64,000 nt of DNA, taken from the NCBI RefSeq assembly GCF_003852895.1, contig NZ_QUSW01000002.1:1-64000 (forward strand), in the 5' to 3' direction. The notes below the pieces were generated by a model. The model was not told the origin of the DNA, did not search any database, and saw only the letters and a program-made list of their open reading frames with translations. Each line of letters begins with the position of its first letter. Positions within the stretch are counted from its first letter, which is position 1. Of the stretch, positions 47,275-57,118 are shown in pieces. The DNA is from Rhizobacter terrae. GTDB lineage: Bacteria > Pseudomonadota > Gammaproteobacteria > Burkholderiales > Burkholderiaceae_C. Position numbers and translations under genes: made by a program.

Positions 47275-48610
47275 GAGCGGACACCACGCAGGTCTTGTGT
47301 TCGATGTGATGCACGAACTCATCACGGAAGTGCTTGATCATGGCGCGCACAGGCATCGCCGCCGCATCACCGAGGGCGCAGATGGTGCGGCCCTGGATGT
47401 TGTCGGCCACCGAGTTCAAGAGGTCGATGTCGCTCATCTTTCCCTTGCCGTGTTCGATGCGGTCGACCATGCGCCATAGCCAGCCCGTGCCCTCGCGGCA
47501 GGGCGTGCACTGGCCGCAGGATTCGTGCTGGTAGAAATAACTCAGGCGCAGCAGGCTCTTGACCATGCAGCGCGTGTCGTCCATCACGATGACCGCGCCC
47601 GAGCCCAGCATGGAGCCGGCCTTGGCGATGGCGTCGTAGTCCATCGTCGTGTCCATCATGATGCTGGCGGGCAGCACGGGCGCCGACGATCCCCCGGGGA
47701 TCACCGCCTTGAGCGTGCGGCCGGGGCGAACGCCGCCGGCGAGTTCCAGCAGCTTGCTGAACGGCGTGCCCAGCGGAATCTCGAAGTTGCCGGGACGCTG
47801 CACGTCGCCCACCACCGAGAAGATCTTGGTGCCGCCGTTGTTGGGCTTGCCGATCTCCAGGTAAGGCTGGCCGCCGTTGTTGATGATCCACGGCACCGCG
47901 GCGAAGGTCTCGGTGTTGTTGATCGTCGTGGGCTTGCCGTACAGGCCGTAGCTGGCCGGAAACGGCGGCTTGAAGCGCGGCTGGCCCTTCTTGCCTTCCA
48001 GCGATTCGAGCAGCGCGGTTTCCTCGCCGCAGATGTAGGCACCGAAGCCGTGCGAGGCGTGGAGCTGGAAGTTGTAGCCCGAGCCCATGATGCCGTCGCC
48101 CAGGTAGCCGGCGGCACGCGCCTCTTCCAGGGCGGCTTCGAAGCGTTCGTACACCTCGAAGATCTCACCGTGGATGTAGTTGTAGCCCACGCTGATGCCC
48201 ATGGCGTACGCCGCGATCGCCATGCCTTCGATGACGATGTGCGGGTTGAACATCAGGATGTCGCGGTCCTTGCAGGTGCCCGGCTCGCCTTCGTCCGAAT
48301 TGCAGACGAGGTACTTCGCGCCCGGGAACATGCGGGGCATGAAGCTCCACTTCAGGCCCGTCGGGAAGCCGGCACCGCCGCGGCCGCGCAGGCCGGAGGT
48401 CTTCACCTCGGCGATGACCTGGTCGGGCGTCATGCCCTCGCTGCCATCCTTGCCGAGGATCTTGCGCAGCGCCTTGTAGCCGCCGCGCGCCTCGTACTCC
48501 TTGATCGACCAGTTCTTGCCATCCAGCCCTGCATAAATCTGCGGGTTGATGTGGCGGCCGTGGAAACAGGTCTCGTTGCCTGTCGATTGGAACTTGGAGA
48601 GGTCCAGCAT
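47267..48610 (-). CDS. nuoF: NADH-quinone oxidoreductase subunit F
   Basis: 447-aa subunit that binds NADH and FMN and holds [4Fe-4S] cluster N3. Visible are [15 protein letters not shown] (NADH), the FMN-binding [17 protein letters not shown] region, [16 protein letters not shown], and the cluster ligands [12 protein letters not shown] plus a later Cys in [11 protein letters not shown]. It begins 18 bases after nuoE. Confidence 0.97.
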   Translation of the reverse strand: MLDLSKFQSTGNETCFHGRHINPQIYAGLDGKNWSIKEYEARGGYKALRKILGKDGSEGMTPDQVIAEVKTSGLRGRGGAGFPTGLKWSFMPRMFPGAKYLVCNSDEGEPGTCKDRDILMFNPHIVIEGMAIAAYAMGISVGYNYIHGEIFEVYERFEAALEEARAAGYLGDGIMGSGYNFQLHASHGFGAYICGEETALLESLEGKKGQPRFKPPFPASYGLYGKPTTINNTETFAAVPWIINNGGQPYLEIGKPNNGGTKIFSVVGDVQRPGNFEIPLGTPFSKLLELAGGVRPGRTLKAVIPGGSSAPVLPASIMMDTTMDYDAIAKAGSMLGSGAVIVMDDTRCMVKSLLRLSYFYQHESCGQCTPCREGTGWLWRMVDRIEHGKGKMSDIDLLNSVADNIQGRTICALGDAAAMPVRAMIKHFRDEFVHHIEHKTCVVSAHA

Positions 48611-48628
48611 GTCGTTGGTGCTCTCTGT

Positions 48629-49111
48629 TTACTTCGAGTTCTTGAGCAGGGTGAGCAGCTCGTCGAGGCGCTCGTTGCTCATGAAGCTCAGCATCTGCCG
48701 GTCGTTGACCAGCATCACCGGCGCGTCGGCGCAGGCGCCCAGGCATTCGCTCTTCTGCACGGTGAAGAGGCCATCGGCCGTCGTGCCGCCCTCTTCCACG
48801 TTCAGGCGCGAGCACACGTGCTCCAGCGCCTTCTCGCCGTCGCGCAGCTGGCACGGCAGGTTGGTGCAGACGTTGAGCTTGTACTTGCCAGTCGGTGCCT
48901 GGTTGTACATGTTGTAGAAGGTCGTCACCTCGTGCACCGCGATGGGCGGCATGCCGAGGTAGTCGGCCACGGCCAGTTCGCTCTCTTGCGAGACGTGGCC
49001 TTGCTCCTGCTGGACGATGGCCAGGCAAGCCATCACGGCGGACTGCTTCTGGTCCGCCGGAAACTTGGCGACTTCGCGGGCGAAGCGCGCCTTGGTCGAC
49101 TCGGAAATCAT
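48629..49111 (-). CDS. nuoE: NADH-quinone oxidoreductase subunit E
   Basis: 160-aa thioredoxin-fold subunit with [2Fe-2S] cluster N1a. The four Cys ligands are in CTNLPCQL and [10 protein letters not shown]. The N-terminal helical part starts near the ATG that overlaps the nuoD stop by four bases, indicating coupled translation. Confidence 0.96.
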   Translation of the reverse strand: MISESTKARFAREVAKFPADQKQSAVMACLAIVQQEQGHVSQESELAVADYLGMPPIAVHEVTTFYNMYNQAPTGKYKLNVCTNLPCQLRDGEKALEHVCSRLNVEEGGTTADGLFTVQKSECLGACADAPVMLVNDRQMLSFMSNERLDELLTLLKNSK

Positions 49112-50364
49112 CGGTCGATCTCTCCAAACACAATGTCCATCGTGCCGATGACCGCGACCGCGTCGGCAATCATGTGGCCGCGGGCCATTTCATCGAGCGC
49201 CGCCAGGTGCGGGAAGCCCGGGGCGCGGATCTTCAGGCGGTACGGCTTGTTGGCACCGTCGCTCACGAGGTAGATGCCGAACTCGCCCTTCGGATGCTCC
49301 ACCGCCGCGTAGGCCTCGCCTTCGGGCACGTGGAAGCCTTCAGTGAAGAGCTTGAAGTGGTGGATCAGCTCTTCCATGCTGGACTTCATGTCCACGCGTG
49401 AAGGCGGCGCCACCTTGTGGTTGTCGGTGATGACCGGCAGGCCCGGGTTGGCCTTGAGCCAGTCCACGCACTGCTTGATGATGCGGTTGGACTGGCGCAT
49501 CTCCTCGATGCGGACCAGGTAGCGGTCGTAGGTGTCGCCATTGACGCCGACGGGGACGTCGAAGTCCATCTTGTCGTACACGTCGTACGGCTGCTTCTTG
49601 CGCAGGTCCCAGGCGATGCCGGAGCCGCGCAGCATGGGGCCGGTGAAGCCCAGGTTCAGCGCGCGCTCGGGCGAGACGACGCCGATGCCCACCGTGCGCT
49701 GCTTCCAGATGCGGTTGTCGGTCAGCAGCGTCTCGTACTCGTCCATGTAGGTCGGGAAGCGCTTCACGAAGTCGTCGATGAAGTCGAGCAGAGAACCCTG
49801 GCGGTTCTCGTTCATCTTCGCCATCGCCTTCGCGTTGCGGATCTTCGAGTGCTTGTACTGCGGCATCGAATCCGGCAGGTCGCGGTACACGCCACCCGGA
49901 CGGAAGTAGGCCGCATGCATGCGGGCGCCCGATGCGGCCTCGTACATGTCGAACAGGTCTTCGCGCTCGCGGAAGCAGTAGATGAAGATGTTCATCGCAC
50001 CGCAGTCCAGGCCGTGCGCGCCGAGCCACAGCAGGTGGTTCAGCAGGCGGGTGATCTCGCTGAACATCACGCGGATGTACTGCGCGCGCACCGGCACGTC
50101 GATGCCCAGCAGCTTCTCGATGGCCAGGCAGTACGCATGCTCGTTGCACATCATCGACACGTAGTCGAGACGGTCCATGTACGGCAGCGACTGGATGTAG
50201 GTGCGTGTCTCGGCCAGCTTCTCGGTGGCGCGGTGCAGCAGGCCGATGTGGGGGTCGGCGCGCTGGATGACTTCGCCGTCCAGCTCGAGCACCAGTCGCA
50301 GCACGCCGTGCGCGGCCGGGTGCTGCGGGCCGAAGTTCAGGGTGTAGTTCTTGATCTCAGCCAT
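49108..50364 (-). CDS. nuoD: NADH-quinone oxidoreductase subunit D
   Basis: 418-aa 49-kDa-type subunit that forms the quinone site with NuoB. Conserved parts include [22 protein letters not shown] with the quinone-pocket His, [12 protein letters not shown], and the C-terminal DIVFGEIDR. Derived from NiFe-hydrogenase large subunits but lacking the nickel Cys ligands. Two bases separate it from nuoC. Confidence 0.97.
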   Translation of the reverse strand: MAEIKNYTLNFGPQHPAAHGVLRLVLELDGEVIQRADPHIGLLHRATEKLAETRTYIQSLPYMDRLDYVSMMCNEHAYCLAIEKLLGIDVPVRAQYIRVMFSEITRLLNHLLWLGAHGLDCGAMNIFIYCFREREDLFDMYEAASGARMHAAYFRPGGVYRDLPDSMPQYKHSKIRNAKAMAKMNENRQGSLLDFIDDFVKRFPTYMDEYETLLTDNRIWKQRTVGIGVVSPERALNLGFTGPMLRGSGIAWDLRKKQPYDVYDKMDFDVPVGVNGDTYDRYLVRIEEMRQSNRIIKQCVDWLKANPGLPVITDNHKVAPPSRVDMKSSMEELIHHFKLFTEGFHVPEGEAYAAVEHPKGEFGIYLVSDGANKPYRLKIRAPGFPHLAALDEMARGHMIADAVAVIGTMDIVFGEIDR

Positions 50365-50366
50365 GA

Positions 50367-50963
50367 TTACTGGAGACCACCGTAGTTGTCTTCACGAATG
50401 ATTCGCGGCGTGATCTCGCGCGGCTCGATGGTGACCGGCTGGTAGATGACGCGCTTTTGCTCGGGGTCGTAGCGCATCTCGACGTGACCCGACACCGGGA
50501 AGTCCTTGCGGAACGGGTGGCCGATGAAGCCGTAGTCGGTGAGGATGCGGCGAAGGTCGAGGTGGCCGTCGAAGATGATGCCGTACAGGTCGAAGGCTTC
50601 GCGCTCGAACCAGTTGGCGGCGCTCCACACATCCACGAGCGAGGCCACGGTGGGCACGTCGTCATCAGGCGCGAAGACCTTCAGGCGCACGCGCCAGTTG
50701 TTCTGCACGGACAGCAGGTGGCTCACCACGCAGAAGCGCGGGCCGTCCCAGGCCTGGTCCTTGTAGCTGGCGTAGTCCACGCCGCACAGGTCGATGAGTT
50801 GCTCGAAGTGCAGCGAGGGGTCGTCGCGCAACGCCAGCGACGAAGCGACGTAGTCGCCCGCCGAGACGGTGATGGTGATCTCGCCGCGGTCCGCGACGAG
50901 CTTCTTGATCTTGTCGCCCAGGACTTCTTCGAGCGCAGCCTTCAGTGTGTCGAGTCTGGTCAT
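50367..50963 (-). CDS. nuoC: NADH-quinone oxidoreductase subunit C
   Basis: 198-aa 30-kDa-type subunit of the connecting arm. The family signature ERE(A/V)FDLYGI appears as [17 protein letters not shown] followed by [19 protein letters not shown]. The frame runs 400 bases further upstream through nuoB; the ATG at 50963 just after the nuoB stop is the real start and gives the usual length. Confidence 0.95.
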   Translation of the reverse strand: MTRLDTLKAALEEVLGDKIKKLVADRGEITITVSAGDYVASSLALRDDPSLHFEQLIDLCGVDYASYKDQAWDGPRFCVVSHLLSVQNNWRVRLKVFAPDDDVPTVASLVDVWSAANWFEREAFDLYGIIFDGHLDLRRILTDYGFIGHPFRKDFPVSGHVEMRYDPEQKRVIYQPVTIEPREITPRIIREDNYGGLQ

Positions 50964-50968
50964 GCCGT

Positions 50969-51445
50969 TCACCGCGCGATCGTGTTTTCGCGGCGGATCT
51001 TCGCCTGCAGTTGGATGATCCCGTACAGCAGGGCTTCGGCGGTCGGCGGGCAGCCGGGCACGTACACGTCCACCGGCACGATGCGGTCGCAGCCGCGGAC
51101 CACGGAGTAGCTGTAGTGGTAGTAGCCGCCGCCATTCGCACACGAGCCCATGGACAGCACCCAGCGCGGCTCGGCCATCTGGTCGTACACCTTGCGCAGC
51201 GCCGGCGCCATCTTGTTGCACAGCGTGCCGGCCACGATCATCAGGTCGGACTGGCGGGGGCTCGGCCGGAACAGCATGCCGAAACGGTCGATGTCGTAGC
51301 GCGCGGCGCCCGCGTGCATCATCTCGACCGCACAGCAGGCCAGGCCGAAGGTCATCGGCCACAGCGAGCCGGTCTTCGACCAGTTGATCAGGGAGTCAAG
51401 GCTCGTGGTGACGAAACCTTCCTTGAGAACGCCTTCGATGCCCAT
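50969..51445 (-). CDS. nuoB: NADH-quinone oxidoreductase subunit B
   Basis: 158-aa subunit holding the terminal [4Fe-4S] cluster N2. The unusual tandem Cys ligands are in [12 protein letters not shown], the other two in [10 protein letters not shown] and [11 protein letters not shown]. Starts 14 bases after nuoA. Confidence 0.97.
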   Translation of the reverse strand: MGIEGVLKEGFVTTSLDSLINWSKTGSLWPMTFGLACCAVEMMHAGAARYDIDRFGMLFRPSPRQSDLMIVAGTLCNKMAPALRKVYDQMAEPRWVLSMGSCANGGGYYHYSYSVVRGCDRIVPVDVYVPGCPPTAEALLYGIIQLQAKIRRENTIAR

Positions 51446-51459
51446 CTTCTAGTACTCCG

Positions 51460-51819
51460 TCATTCCCAGTCCAGGGCGCCTTTTTTCCACTCGTAAGCGA
51501 AGCCCACGACGAGGATGCCCAGGAAAATCATCATGGCCCAGAAGCCGGTGGCACCGATTTCCTTCAGCGAGACGGCCCACGGGAAGAGGAAGGCGATCTC
51601 GAGGTCGAAGAGGATGAACAGGATGGCCACGAGGTAGTAGCGCACATCGAACTTCATGCGCGCATCTTCAAAGGCTTCGAAGCCACACTCGTAAGGGGAA
51701 TTCTTCGCCGTGTCGGGACGGCGCGGGCCGAGCAGGAAGCCCAGAACCTGCGGAGCCACTCCGACTGCCACCCCCACCAGAATGAAGAGGATGACGGGCA
51801 GGTAGGGTTCCAGATTCAT
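51460..51819 (-). CDS. nuoA: NADH-quinone oxidoreductase subunit A
   Basis: 119-aa three-helix membrane subunit, first gene of the complex I operon. The conserved loop between helices 1 and 2 contains [23 protein letters not shown] split around the single Cys. The leader carries a strong hairpin (51840-51864), and the tRNA-Leu gene lies immediately upstream, so operon transcription may begin at the tRNA promoter. Confidence 0.96.
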   Translation of the reverse strand: MNLEPYLPVILFILVGVAVGVAPQVLGFLLGPRRPDTAKNSPYECGFEAFEDARMKFDVRYYLVAILFILFDLEIAFLFPWAVSLKEIGATGFWAMMIFLGILVVGFAYEWKKGALDWE

Positions 51820-51839
51820 GGTGGCTTGGCTTGGCGGTC

Positions 51840-51864
51840 GAAGGGGGCTGTGAAAGCCCCCTTC
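51840..51864 (-). terminator. 10-bp hairpin between tRNA-Leu and nuoA
   Basis: GAAGGGGGCT / AGCCCCCTTC form a perfect 10-bp stem with a 5-base loop, between the tRNA 3' end and the nuoA start on the same strand. No T-tract follows, so it may be a weak terminator, an RNase processing signal for tRNA release, or an mRNA 5'-stabiliser for the nuo transcript. Its role is open. Confidence 0.5.
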
Positions 51865-51872
51865 TAGAACAC

Positions 51873-51957
51873 TGGTGCCGTCGGCGAGACTCGAACTCGC
51901 ACAGCTTTCGCCACTACCCCCTCAAGATAGCGTGTCTACCAATTTCACCACGACGGC
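51873..51957 (-). tRNA. tRNA-Leu (anticodon GAG)
   Basis: 85 bases including an encoded CCA. On the minus strand the acceptor arm GCCGTCG pairs with CGACGGC, the D-arm stem is GTG/CAC, the anticodon stem CTATC/GGTAG holds loop TTGAGGG with anticodon GAG (reads CUC/CUU), the long variable arm GGC-GAAA-GCT marks a class II tRNA, and the T-arm is GCGAG-TTCGAGT-CTCGC. All arms close. Confidence 0.96.
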
Positions 51958-52014
51958 CACTTGTAAAGCGGATGATCCAGATTGCGTGAGGAGTTGCTCT
52001 CTGAACAGCCTCGC

Positions 52015-52044
52015 ATTCTAACCGCAAAGAAAGGCGTTTCTCAA
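52015..52044 (-). promoter_or_regulatory. Promoter for tRNA-Leu (and possibly nuo)
   Basis: On the minus strand TTGAGA (-35) is followed after 18 bases by TAGAAT (-10). The predicted start is about 50 bases upstream of the tRNA 5' end and downstream of the secG stop. It is the best sigma-70-like promoter visible ahead of the nuo cluster. Confidence 0.65.
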
Positions 52045-52104
52045 TGTGAGCGCTGCACTGCAGCACCGATTGGCGAACGCCTCTTGTGTCAACGTTTTGA
52101 CGGC

Positions 52105-52527
52105 TTACTTGGTCGGGATCGCGGGGGCCGTGGACGCAGCGGCGGCAGGTGCCGCGCCCGCGGCAGAGGCACCACCTGCGGGCGCCACGCCCGTTGGGAT
52201 CTGCGGAACGTTGCTGCTGGCCGCGGGTGCGGGTGCCGTCACGGGTGCGCGGTCGAGCACGCTGCCGGTGCCGCCGGTGCTGCGCACCGAGTTGCTGGAC
52301 AGGAAGGCCAGGCTCAGCGTGCAGATGAAGAAGAGGCCAGCACACACCGCCGTGGAGCGCGACAGGAAGTTCGCGCTGCCGGTGGCGCCAAACAGGCTGC
52401 CCGATGCGCCACTGCCGAAGGACGCACCCATGTCGGCGCCCTTGCCGTGCTGCACCAACACCAGGCCAATCATCGCGAGTGCCGCGAGGATCTGGATCAC
52501 CACCACCAAACTATGCAACCAGCTCAT
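52105..52527 (-). CDS. secG: Preprotein translocase subunit SecG
   Basis: 140-aa membrane subunit of the SecYEG channel. Two helices (about 5-23 and 58-76) flank the conserved cytoplasmic loop VLVQHGKGADMGASFGSGASGSLFG. The C-terminal third is an Ala/Pro-rich low-complexity tail of about 55 residues, longer than in E. coli SecG (110 aa) but common in this group. Lies 42 bases after tpiA. Confidence 0.94.
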   Translation of the reverse strand: MSWLHSLVVVIQILAALAMIGLVLVQHGKGADMGASFGSGASGSLFGATGSANFLSRSTAVCAGLFFICTLSLAFLSSNSVRSTGGTGSVLDRAPVTAPAPAASSNVPQIPTGVAPAGGASAAGAAPAAAASTAPAIPTK

Positions 52528-52569
52528 TGTTTCTCTCAGCTCTTGGAAAAGTTCTTGAGTGCGACGGCT

Positions 52570-53310
52570 TCAGGCCGCCGCACGGCAGATGGCAGCGAAG
52601 TCCGCCGCCTTGAGGGACGCGCCCCCGATCAGCCCGCCGTCGATGTCGGGCTGTGAAAACAAGGTCGCGGCATTGTCGGGCTTGACGCTGCCGCCGTAGA
52701 GGATTTGCATGTCGTCCGACTTGGGGGTGGCCGCGCGCAGTTGCAAGCGCAGCACGGCATGCACCGCCTGCGCCTGCTCCGGCGTGGCGGTCTTGCCCGT
52801 GCCGATGGCCCACACCGGCTCATAGGCGACGACGATCTGCGGAATGCAGTGCCCCAGGGTGTGGATCACCGCCGACAGCTGGCGCTTCACGACCGCATCG
52901 GTCTGCCCGGCTTCGCGCTCGGCCAGGGTCTCGCCCACGCACACGATCGGCGTGATGTGATGCGCCAGCGCCGCCTTGGCCTTGTCCGCCACGAGCTGGT
53001 CGGATTCGGCGTGGTACGCACGGCGCTCCGAGTGGCCCACGATGACGTACTTGCAGGCGAACTCGGCCAGCATGGCAGCCGACACCTCGCCGGTGAAGGC
53101 GCCCGATTCGTGCGAGGAGCAATCCTGTGCGCCCCAGGCGATGCGCTTGCCCTGCAGGGCGAGTGCCACCTCGGACAGGTACGGGAACGGGGCACACACG
53201 GCCACGTCGGCCACGAAGGGACCGGCGGCCTCGATGCCGGCCAGCAGTTCGGTGTTGGCCAGGCGGTTGCCGTTCATCTTCCAGTTGCCGACGACGAGCT
53301 TGCGACGCAT
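52570..53310 (-). CDS. tpiA: Triosephosphate isomerase
   Basis: 246-aa glycolytic enzyme interconverting dihydroxyacetone phosphate and glyceraldehyde 3-phosphate. Active-site elements are K11 in GNWKMNG, the His in VIVGHSERR and the Glu in [15 protein letters not shown], followed by [12 protein letters not shown]. The ATG at 53310 ([14 protein letters not shown]) is the family start; an upstream in-frame start would overlap the oxidoreductase. Confidence 0.97.
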   Translation of the reverse strand: MRRKLVVGNWKMNGNRLANTELLAGIEAAGPFVADVAVCAPFPYLSEVALALQGKRIAWGAQDCSSHESGAFTGEVSAAMLAEFACKYVIVGHSERRAYHAESDQLVADKAKAALAHHITPIVCVGETLAEREAGQTDAVVKRQLSAVIHTLGHCIPQIVVAYEPVWAIGTGKTATPEQAQAVHAVLRLQLRAATPKSDDMQILYGGSVKPDNAATLFSQPDIDGGLIGGASLKAADFAAICRAAA

Positions 53311-53327
53311 TCCGTGGTTCTCCTCAA

Positions 53328-54314
53328 TCACCATTGCAAAACGAGCTTGCCGATGTGGCGGTTGGACTCCATCAGCGCATGGGCTGCAGCAGCTTCATGC
53401 GCAGGGAACACCTGGTGGATCACGGGCTTGACGGCACCGCTCTCCAGCCATGGCCAGACCTTCTCGCGCAAAGACTGCGCGATGGCGGTCTTGAACTGCA
53501 CCGAGCGAGGACGCAGCGTGGAGCCGGTGATGGTCAGGCGACGCCTGAGCACCATGCCGGCGTCGAACTGCGCCTTCACACCACCTTGCACGGCGATGAT
53601 GACGATACGTCCATCGTCGGCCATACAGTCGAGTTCCCGAGCAACGTACTCGCCTGCGACCATGTCGAGCACCACGTTCACGCCGCGGCCGCCGGTGATG
53701 CGCCTGACCTCGGCCACGAAGTCGTGGGTCTTGTAGTTGATGGCTTCGTCAGCACCCAGGGCCCGGCAGGCCGCGGCCTTGTCGTCGGAGCCCACGGTGA
53801 CGATCACCCTGGCGCCGGCCGCCTTCGCGAGCTGGATCGCCGTGACACCGATGCCGCTGCTGCCGCCTTGCACCAGCAGCGTCTCGCCCGCTTGCAGATG
53901 CGCACGGTCGAAGACGTTGGACCAGACGGTGAAGAAGGTCTCGGGCAGGCTTGCGGCATCGATGTCGCTGAGCGCGGCAGGCACCGGCAGGCACTGGCCC
54001 GCAGGCGCCACGCACAGCTCGGCATAGCCGCCGCCGGCCACGAGGGCGCAAACGCGATCGCCGACCTTCAGCCCCGCTTCAGCCATGGCCGCAGCGTCAC
54101 CGCTCTCGATGACACCCGCCACCTCCAGCCCCGGCAGATCCGAAGCGCCCGGCGGCACGGGGTACATCCCTTTGCGCTGGAGCACGTCCGGCCGGTTCAC
54201 GCCTGACGCCGCCACGCGGATCAACACCTCGCCAGCCCCCGCAACCGGGTCCGGGCGAACAGCGGCGCGCAACACATCAGGTGCGCCGAATTGGGTGATC
54301 TCGATGGCTTTCAT
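53328..54314 (-). CDS. NAD(P)H:quinone oxidoreductase (zeta-crystallin/PIG3 type)
   Basis: 328-aa medium-chain dehydrogenase without the zinc-binding Cys of alcohol dehydrogenases. The GroES-like N-terminal domain has [21 protein letters not shown], and the Rossmann nucleotide site reads [21 protein letters not shown]. The sequence fits PIG3-like quinone reductases (Qor family). It precedes tpiA by 17 bases on the same strand. Confidence 0.9.
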   Translation of the reverse strand: MKAIEITQFGAPDVLRAAVRPDPVAGAGEVLIRVAASGVNRPDVLQRKGMYPVPPGASDLPGLEVAGVIESGDAAAMAEAGLKVGDRVCALVAGGGYAELCVAPAGQCLPVPAALSDIDAASLPETFFTVWSNVFDRAHLQAGETLLVQGGSSGIGVTAIQLAKAAGARVIVTVGSDDKAAACRALGADEAINYKTHDFVAEVRRITGGRGVNVVLDMVAGEYVARELDCMADDGRIVIIAVQGGVKAQFDAGMVLRRRLTITGSTLRPRSVQFKTAIAQSLREKVWPWLESGAVKPVIHQVFPAHEAAAAHALMESNRHIGKLVLQW

Positions 54315-54380
54315 CGGCAGGCTCCGGGCAAGGTGGCATGACCGGCATGCGGAGCAATCCGCAAGCCGGCCTTGTCGGCC

Positions 54381-56498
54381 TTACTCGTGCGACGGTTGCT
54401 GCGGTTCGCGGTCGAGCAGTGCCTTCATCGACAGCTTGACGCGGCCCTTCTCGTCGGTCTCGAGCACCTTGACCTTCACGATCTGGCCTTCCTTGAGGAA
54501 GTCGGTGACCTTCTCGACACGCTGGTGGGCGATCTGGCTGATGTGCAGCAGGCCGTCCTTGCCGGGCAGCAGGTTCACGAGCGCACCGAAGTCGAGGATC
54601 TTGGTGATGGGGCCTTCGTAGACCTTGCCCACTTCCACTTCCGCGGTGATCTCCTCGATGCGCTTCTTGGCCATTTCGGCCTTGCCGGCATCGGTCGAGG
54701 CGATGGTGATGGTGCCGTCTTCGGCGATGTCGATGGTGGTGCCGGTCTCTTCCGTAAGAGCGCGGATGGTCGCGCCGCCCTTGCCGATGACGTCGCGGAT
54801 CTTCTCCGGATTGATCTTCATGGTGTACAGGCGCGGAGCGAACTGCGAGACCTCGGTCTTCGCGCCGCCCATGGCGTCCACCATCTTGCCCAGGATGTGC
54901 ATGCGCGCCTCCTTGGCCTGGGCCAGTGCGACCTGCATGATTTCCTTGGTGATGCCCTGGATCTTGATGTCCATCTGCAGGGCGGTCACGCCGGTGGTCG
55001 TGCCGGCCACCTTGAAGTCCATGTCGCCCAGGTGATCTTCATCGCCCAGGATGTCGGTCAGCACGGCGAAGCGGTTGCCTTCCTTGATCAGGCCCATGGC
55101 GATGCCCGCCACGTGTGCCTTCAGCGGCACGCCGGCATCCATCAGCGCCAGGCAGCCGCCGCAGACGGACGCCATGGACGAGGAGCCGTTGGACTCGGTG
55201 ATCTCGCTCACCACGCGCATCGAGTACGGGAACTCGTCGCGGCCCGGCAGCACGGCGACCAGGGCGCGCTTGGCCAGCCGGCCGTGGCCGATCTCGCGGC
55301 GCTTGGGACTGCCCACGCGACCGGTTTCGCCGGTGGCGAACGGAGGCATGTTGTAGTGGAGCATGAAATGCTCGCTGAACTCGCCGGCCAGCGCGTCGAT
55401 CTTCTGCGAGTCGCGGTCGGTGCCCAGCGTGGCGGCGACGAGGGCCTGCGTTTCACCGCGGGTGAACAGCGCCGAGCCGTGGACGCGCGGCAGCACGCCG
55501 TTGCGGATCTCGATGGCGCGCACCGTGCGGGTGTCGCGGCCGTCGATGCGGGGCTCGCCCGACAGGATCTGGCTGCGCACGATCTTGGCTTCGATGTCGA
55601 ACAGGACGTTGTCGACCTTGACCTTGTCGAACTCCACGCCCTCTTCGGTCAGCGCGGCGACGGTGAAGGCCGCCACTTCGCGCGTGGCCTGCGTGCGAGC
55701 CTGCTTGGAGCGGATCTGGTAGGCCGCGCGCAGCTTTTCTTCAGCCAGCGCGTTGATCTTGCCGATGAAGGCTTCGTCCTTGGCCGGCGGCTGCCAGTCC
55801 CAGGCCGGCTTGCCGGCGTCGCGCACCAGGTCGTTGATCGCCGCGATGGCGATGTTGCCCTGCTCGTGGCCGAACACCACGCCGCCGAGCATCACTTCTT
55901 CGCTGAGCTGCTGGGCTTCGGATTCCACCATCAGCACGGCGGCTTGCGTGCCGGCGACGACGAGATCCATCTGCGATTGTTCGAGCTGGGCCTTGGTCGG
56001 GTTCAGCACGTATTCGCCGTTGAGGTAGCCCACGCGCGCCGCGCCGATGGGGCCGTTGAACGGGATGCCGGAGATGGCCAGCGCCGCGCTCGCGCCGATC
56101 AGCGAGGGGATGTCGGCCGCGACTTCAGGGTTCAGCGACAGCACGTGGATGACGACCTGCACTTCGTTGTAGAAGCCGTCCGGGAAGAGCGGACGCAGCG
56201 GGCGGTCGATCAGGCGGGAGGTCAGCGTCTCGAGTTCGCTCGGGCGGCCTTCACGCTTGAAGAAGCTGCCGGGGATCTTGCCGGCGGCGTAGGTCTTCTC
56301 GATGTAGTCGACGGTCAGGGGGAAGAAGTCCTGGCCGGGCTTGGCGTTCTTGGCGCCCACCACGGTGGCGAGGATGACCGTGTCTTCCACGTTGACGATG
56401 ACAGCGCCCGACGCCTGGCGGGCGATCTCGCCCGTTTCCATCGTGACGGTGTGCTGACCCCATTGGAAGGTCTTGGTGACTTTGTTGAACATGCTCAT
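54381..56498 (-). CDS. pnp: Polyribonucleotide nucleotidyltransferase (PNPase)
   Basis: 705-aa 3'-5' exoribonuclease of mRNA decay. Two RNase PH cores are separated by a helical domain; the second has the [17 protein letters not shown] active region, followed by a KH domain ([21 protein letters not shown], about 555-600) and an S1 RNA-binding domain ending near 690. It starts [15 protein letters not shown]. rpsO lies upstream as in most proteobacteria, with a long hairpin in the 210-base gap. Confidence 0.97.
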   Translation of the reverse strand: MSMFNKVTKTFQWGQHTVTMETGEIARQASGAVIVNVEDTVILATVVGAKNAKPGQDFFPLTVDYIEKTYAAGKIPGSFFKREGRPSELETLTSRLIDRPLRPLFPDGFYNEVQVVIHVLSLNPEVAADIPSLIGASAALAISGIPFNGPIGAARVGYLNGEYVLNPTKAQLEQSQMDLVVAGTQAAVLMVESEAQQLSEEVMLGGVVFGHEQGNIAIAAINDLVRDAGKPAWDWQPPAKDEAFIGKINALAEEKLRAAYQIRSKQARTQATREVAAFTVAALTEEGVEFDKVKVDNVLFDIEAKIVRSQILSGEPRIDGRDTRTVRAIEIRNGVLPRVHGSALFTRGETQALVAATLGTDRDSQKIDALAGEFSEHFMLHYNMPPFATGETGRVGSPKRREIGHGRLAKRALVAVLPGRDEFPYSMRVVSEITESNGSSSMASVCGGCLALMDAGVPLKAHVAGIAMGLIKEGNRFAVLTDILGDEDHLGDMDFKVAGTTTGVTALQMDIKIQGITKEIMQVALAQAKEARMHILGKMVDAMGGAKTEVSQFAPRLYTMKINPEKIRDVIGKGGATIRALTEETGTTIDIAEDGTITIASTDAGKAEMAKKRIEEITAEVEVGKVYEGPITKILDFGALVNLLPGKDGLLHISQIAHQRVEKVTDFLKEGQIVKVKVLETDEKGRVKLSMKALLDREPQQPSHE

Positions 56499-56653
56499 GG
56501 TTCTTATCTCCGGTTATGCGGAGCACGTTTTCGGGTGTGCCCTTGTCCCCGGAACCCAAGCCTCCTGGCGCGATGCCATTCCAGCGATGCTCCCGAAGGT
56601 GGAAACGTCGGTGGAATGACACATCGTCATCGATGGCTGCCCGGCTCCAAACA

Positions 56654-56694
56654 CAAAGAGCCTGTGCTGCACGGTTCGGCAGACAGGCTCTTTG
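56654..56694 (-). terminator. Long hairpin between rpsO and pnp
   Basis: CAAAGAGCCTGT pairs with ACAGGCTCTTTG (12 bp, perfect), with additional pairing in the 17-base apex. On the minus strand it is followed by TGTTTGG, a weak T-rich stretch. It lies just after rpsO and before pnp. In E. coli the equivalent region has an attenuating terminator and an RNase III site through which PNPase autoregulates; the same is plausible here. Confidence 0.7.
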
Positions 56695-56708
56695 ATTTCA
56701 TTGGCGGT

Positions 56709-56972
56709 TTACTTGCGCAGACCCAGCTTGTGGATCAGGGCGGTGTAGCGGTCCGCGTCCTTCTTCTTGAGGTAGGCCAGAAGGCTCTTGCGGGTGTTGA
56801 CCATCTTCAGCAGACCGCGGCGACCGTGGTGGTCCTTGAGGTGGGTCTTGAAGTGGGGGGTGAGTTCGTTGATGCGGGCGGTCAGCAGGGCGACCTGGAC
56901 TTCGGGGGACCCGGTGTCGTTGGCGCCGCGGGCATTGGCCTTGACGATCTCGGCCTTGTTGATGTTGCTCAT
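56709..56972 (-). CDS. rpsO: 30S ribosomal protein S15
   Basis: 87-aa (E. coli 89) four-helix protein binding 16S rRNA. The core [25 protein letters not shown], split here for length, and the [20 protein letters not shown] helix with rRNA-contacting His/Gly/Arg are intact. It is transcribed toward pnp. Confidence 0.97.
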   Translation of the reverse strand: MSNINKAEIVKANARGANDTGSPEVQVALLTARINELTPHFKTHLKDHHGRRGLLKMVNTRKSLLAYLKKKDADRYTALIHKLGLRK

Positions 56973-57112
56973 GCAGTTTCCTGATGGAGGAAGGCCGTGC
57001 GCCGCAACTTCAGAAGGCGGCTCATCGGTTTCCTGGTGTTGAACTTGCGGTCGCCGGTGAAACCGACCAGCGCCGTGCGAAATACTTCACCTTTGACGGG
57101 CAAAGCCTATCG

Positions 57113-57118
57113 ATTATA
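57113..57118 (-). promoter_or_regulatory. Possible -10 box for rpsO
   Basis: A consensus TATAAT on the minus strand, about 140 bases before rpsO and overlapping the stop codon of the upstream aminotransferase. No recognisable -35 is present at normal spacing, so the assignment is weak. Confidence 0.35.

Noticed and set aside
48165-49169. 334-codon minus-strand frame over nuoE and nuoF
   Set aside because: Out-of-frame shadow on the same strand; nuoE and nuoF have intact cluster-binding motifs in other frames.
51840-51957. tRNA-Leu as an integration site for a mobile island
   Set aside because: Both flanks are conserved housekeeping genes (nuoA and secG), and no integrase or repeated tRNA end was seen.
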